Notes under the pieces: generated by a model | Told to the model about the DNA's origin: nothing | The model's database searches: none | Seen by the model: only the letters and a program-made list of their open reading frames with translations | Assembly (NCBI RefSeq): GCF_900106785.1 | Contig: NZ_LT629845.1 | Coordinates: 125,535 to 189,534, forward strand | Source of the DNA: Prevotellamassilia timonensis | GTDB taxonomy: Bacteria > Bacteroidota > Bacteroidia > Bacteroidales > Bacteroidaceae | DNA length: 64,000 bases | Direction: 5' to 3' | Translations under genes and position numbers: made by a program | Part shown: positions 61,792 through 64,000 of the stretch, piece after piece | Position numbering within the stretch: position 1 is the first letter of the stretch | Layout: each line of letters opens with the position of its first letter

Positions 61792-63276
61792 TTATTCGCC
61801 AGGACGGCTGTAGTTAGGAGCCTCGCTGGTGATAGTGATGTCGTGTGGATGGCTTTCGAGCACACCGGCACCTGTGATGCGTGTAAACTTGGCATCGTGC
61901 AGCTTTTCGATTGTTGCGGCACCGCAGTAGCCCATGCCCGAGCGCAGACCACCTACCATCTGGTAGATAACCTCCTGCACAGATCCCTTGTAAGGCACAC
62001 GGCCGGCAATACCCTCCGGCACAAGTTTCTTTACTTCCTTCACGTTGCCTTGGAAGTAGCGGTCCTTCGAGCCATTCTCCATAGCCTCGAGCGAGCCCAT
62101 GCCGCGGTAGGTCTTGAACTTACGGCCATTGAAAATGATGGTTTCGCCTGGACTCTCCTCAGTACCAGCCACGAGCGAACCTATCATCACGCAGTAGCCA
62201 CCGGCAGCCAATGCCTTCACTACATCGCCCGAATAACGCAAACCGCCATCGGCAATCAAGGGCACACCTGTACCCTTAAGCGCACAAGCTACATCGTAAA
62301 CGGCAGACAACTGTGGCACACCCACACCAGCTACCACACGGGTGGTGCAGATAGAGCCCGGACCGATACCCACCTTGATGGCGTCGGCACCAGCGTCAAC
62401 CAACATGCGGGCAGCATCGCCAGTGGCCACATTGCCCACAACGATGTCAACACCTGTGAAGCTTGACTTAGCCTCCTTCAGCTTTTCGATAACGAATTTA
62501 GAATGACCATGTGCTGTGTCAATTACGATGGCGTCAGCTCCGGCATGGATAAGGGCTTCCATACGCTCCATAGTGTCGGCAGTAACGCCCACACCAGCTG
62601 CCACGCGCAGGCGGCCTTTGGCGTCCTTGCAAGCCATGGGTTTGTCCTTAGCCTTGGTAATGTCCTTGTAGGTGATAAGTCCTACAAGGTGGCCGTCCTT
62701 GTCCACAACGGGGAGTTTCTCGATTTTATTTTCTTGCAAAATCTGTGCAGCAGAGAGCAAGTCGGTCTGTTGTGTGGTGGTAACGAGGTTTTCTTTGGTC
62801 ATTACCTCGTCAATGCGCTTGTCGAGTTGGCGCTCAAAACGCAAGTCACGGTTTGTAACGATACCCACGAGGTGCATTTCGTCGTCAACGACGGGAATAC
62901 CGCCAATGTGATATTCGCTCATCAAGTCGAGTGCGTCCTTCACTGTTTTGTAGCGCTTGATGGTCACAGGGTCGTAAATCATACCATTTTCGGCACGTTT
63001 TACGATAGCCACCTGGCGTGCTTGATCCTCGATGCTCATGTTTTTATGAATAACACCGATACCACCCTCGCGTGCAATGGCAATGGCCATGGTCGACTCT
63101 GTTACAGTATCCATCGCAGCTGTAACGAAGGGTATCTGCAGGTCGATGTTGCGTGAGAATTTTGTCGCAAGCGACACGGTGCGTGGGAGCACGTCAGAAT
63201 AAGCGGGAACTAAAAGGACGTCGTCAAACGTGAGACCGTCCATCACGATTTTGTCAGCAATAAAATCAGATGTCAT
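61792..63276 (-). CDS. guaB: Inosine-5'-monophosphate dehydrogenase
   Basis: Oxidises IMP to XMP, the rate-limiting step of guanine nucleotide synthesis. From ATG 63276 ([19 protein letters not shown]) it has 494 residues: a TIM barrel interrupted by two CBS domains (about 95-215, for example [20 protein letters not shown] and [16 protein letters not shown]). The catalytic Cys310 is in [10 protein letters not shown], and [20 protein letters not shown] and the flap MGSLEAM follow. An upstream in-frame Met would add only 8 residues. A promoter motif lies 26 bp upstream. Confidence 0.98.
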   Translation of the reverse strand: MTSDFIADKIVMDGLTFDDVLLVPAYSDVLPRTVSLATKFSRNIDLQIPFVTAAMDTVTESTMAIAIAREGGIGVIHKNMSIEDQARQVAIVKRAENGMIYDPVTIKRYKTVKDALDLMSEYHIGGIPVVDDEMHLVGIVTNRDLRFERQLDKRIDEVMTKENLVTTTQQTDLLSAAQILQENKIEKLPVVDKDGHLVGLITYKDITKAKDKPMACKDAKGRLRVAAGVGVTADTMERMEALIHAGADAIVIDTAHGHSKFVIEKLKEAKSSFTGVDIVVGNVATGDAARMLVDAGADAIKVGIGPGSICTTRVVAGVGVPQLSAVYDVACALKGTGVPLIADGGLRYSGDVVKALAAGGYCVMIGSLVAGTEESPGETIIFNGRKFKTYRGMGSLEAMENGSKDRYFQGNVKEVKKLVPEGIAGRVPYKGSVQEVIYQMVGGLRSGMGYCGAATIEKLHDAKFTRITGAGVLESHPHDITITSEAPNYSRPGE

Positions 63277-63301
63277 ACTAAGTCGGGATTTTAATTGCAC
63301 G

Positions 63302-63332
63302 CAAATTTACGACTTTCTTTTATTACTTGCAA
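63302..63332 (-). promoter_or_regulatory. Candidate promoter of guaB
   Basis: On the minus strand TAAATTTG (63302-63309) fits the -7 consensus, with TTG (63330-63332) 20 bp upstream. Transcription would start within about 20 bp of ATG 63276, giving a nearly leaderless transcript. Confidence 0.55.
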
Positions 63333-63422
63333 CTGAGGGGGCAAAAAAATCGGATAAAATAATATCGACTCCAGTGCATCATGATGTGGCGTAGTTGCCC
63401 TATAGGGGAATAATGCAAATTT

Positions 63423-63868
63423 GTCTGCACTCTGCACTTTCTGACGTAATGTAATGAAAACCAACGCTTTGGGTAGTGTAGACACGTGTGCACTTTGTCT
63501 ACACTACTGTCTACACTACTGTCTGCACTGCACCATTTTCAACTTTGCGGCGTGTAGTTGCCATTGGCACGTAATACACTGCTTGTCAGGGCTGTGTTGT
63601 AATTGCGGTGATGGCATTTGTTTGCGGTTGTATAGGGAGGGCGACTTTTGAGTAGGAGCAACCGAAAATTCGGCCTCCCGTAACAGGTATGGTTGTCTGC
63701 CGTGACCGTAAAATGGTACTGTTGATGCAAAAGGCATTTCATTCTTTTTGTGGTGTGTATAGAAAGTGCAGACGCGTGTAGAGAAGTGCAGACGCGTGCA
63801 GATGGTGTCTACACTGCTTAAACTGTTGAATATCAGCGCAGTGCATATAAAAAGTGCAGAGTGCAGAC
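63423..63868. repeat. Inverted-repeat element, family 2, copy H
   Basis: Terminal inverted repeats are 18 bp and perfect: GTCTGCACTCTGCACTTT at 63423-63440, its exact inverse at 63851-63868. Inside are 12-bp direct repeats (TGTCTACACTAC type, near 63498-63535), a right subterminal loop with GTTGAATATCAG, and a central hairpin region. No credible gene. Confidence 0.85.
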
Positions 63869-63924
63869 AATACGGCAAAAGTTGTTTTTATGGCTGTCAG
63901 GTGAGATGTAAATATGCGAAGGTA

Positions 63925-64000
63925 CTCAAGCATCAAACGCAAGCACTAAACGCAAGCACCAAACGCAAGCACTAATGGGGGCGACGCGTCTCGCGTCGGG
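63925..64000. repeat. Iteron-armed palindrome, family 3, cut by window end
   Basis: Starts CTCAAGCATCAAACGC, then three 13-bp repeats (TAAACGCAAGCAC type) and the block beginning CTAATGGGGGCGACGCGTCT at the window end. It follows a family 2 element, as does the complete copy at 4608-4904. Confidence 0.8.

Noticed and set aside
1-64000. tRNA or rRNA genes
   Set aside because: I scanned the gaps for TPsiC-loop-like GGTTCGAATCC and rRNA-like words and found none. A dedicated search would be decisive.

Overview
The window looks like chromosomal DNA of a Bacteroidota bacterium, most likely a Prevotella-like member of Prevotellaceae. The evidence is two SusC/SusD pairs, an LpxC-FabZ fusion, Bacteroidota-only families (DUF4301, DUF5715), and several upstream sites matching the Bacteroidota -7 promoter motif TAnnTTTG. 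No tRNA, rRNA or CRISPR array is visible. The species assignment is inference from gene content.

Layout. 0-3.5 kb: a membrane-anchored AraC-type regulator is cut in two by an IS982-family element whose 3' 415 bp is present in four tandem copies. 3.5-5 kb: a gene-free cluster of three kinds of palindromic repeat. 5-20.8 kb: housekeeping and transport genes, mostly on the minus strand: an MFS exporter, pyrH, a MATE pump, an S9 peptidase, a divergent second membrane AraC-like regulator, NDH-2, a split chromate transporter, a DUF4301 protein, an NrnA-like DHH phosphoesterase, rpe and a TPR protein. 20.8-22.5 kb: another gene-free repeat cluster with an 11-bp minisatellite.

22.5-41.1 kb is the most distinctive region: a plus-strand array of seven genes in the order FAS1 lipoprotein, SusC, SusD, FAS1 lipoprotein, FAS1-like lipoprotein, SusC, SusD. 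A candidate promoter precedes it and a strong intrinsic terminator follows it. It contains no glycoside hydrolase, peptidase or dedicated regulator. I infer a surface uptake or adhesion system of unknown ligand in which fasciclin-fold lipoproteins take the place of the usual binding proteins and enzymes.

41.1-44.6 kb holds an orphan VapE-type ATPase bracketed by related repeats, plus more palindromes. 44.6-53 kb carries lipid A genes (lpxD, lpxC-fabZ, lpxA), a PRiA4b-like protein, miaA and a class A penicillin-binding protein. 53-55 kb holds a solitary GmrSD-like DUF262/DUF1524 defence gene. 55-63.3 kb carries a DUF5715 (M15-like) protein, phoH, purC, two tandem SurA/PpiC-type prolyl isomerases and guaB. 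63.4-64 kb repeats the repeat-element order seen at 4.2-4.9 kb.

The intergenic space is unusually structured. At least four dispersed families of palindromic or inverted-repeat elements occur in several copies each. They have no coding capacity of their own and together fill nearly all gaps longer than 300 bp.
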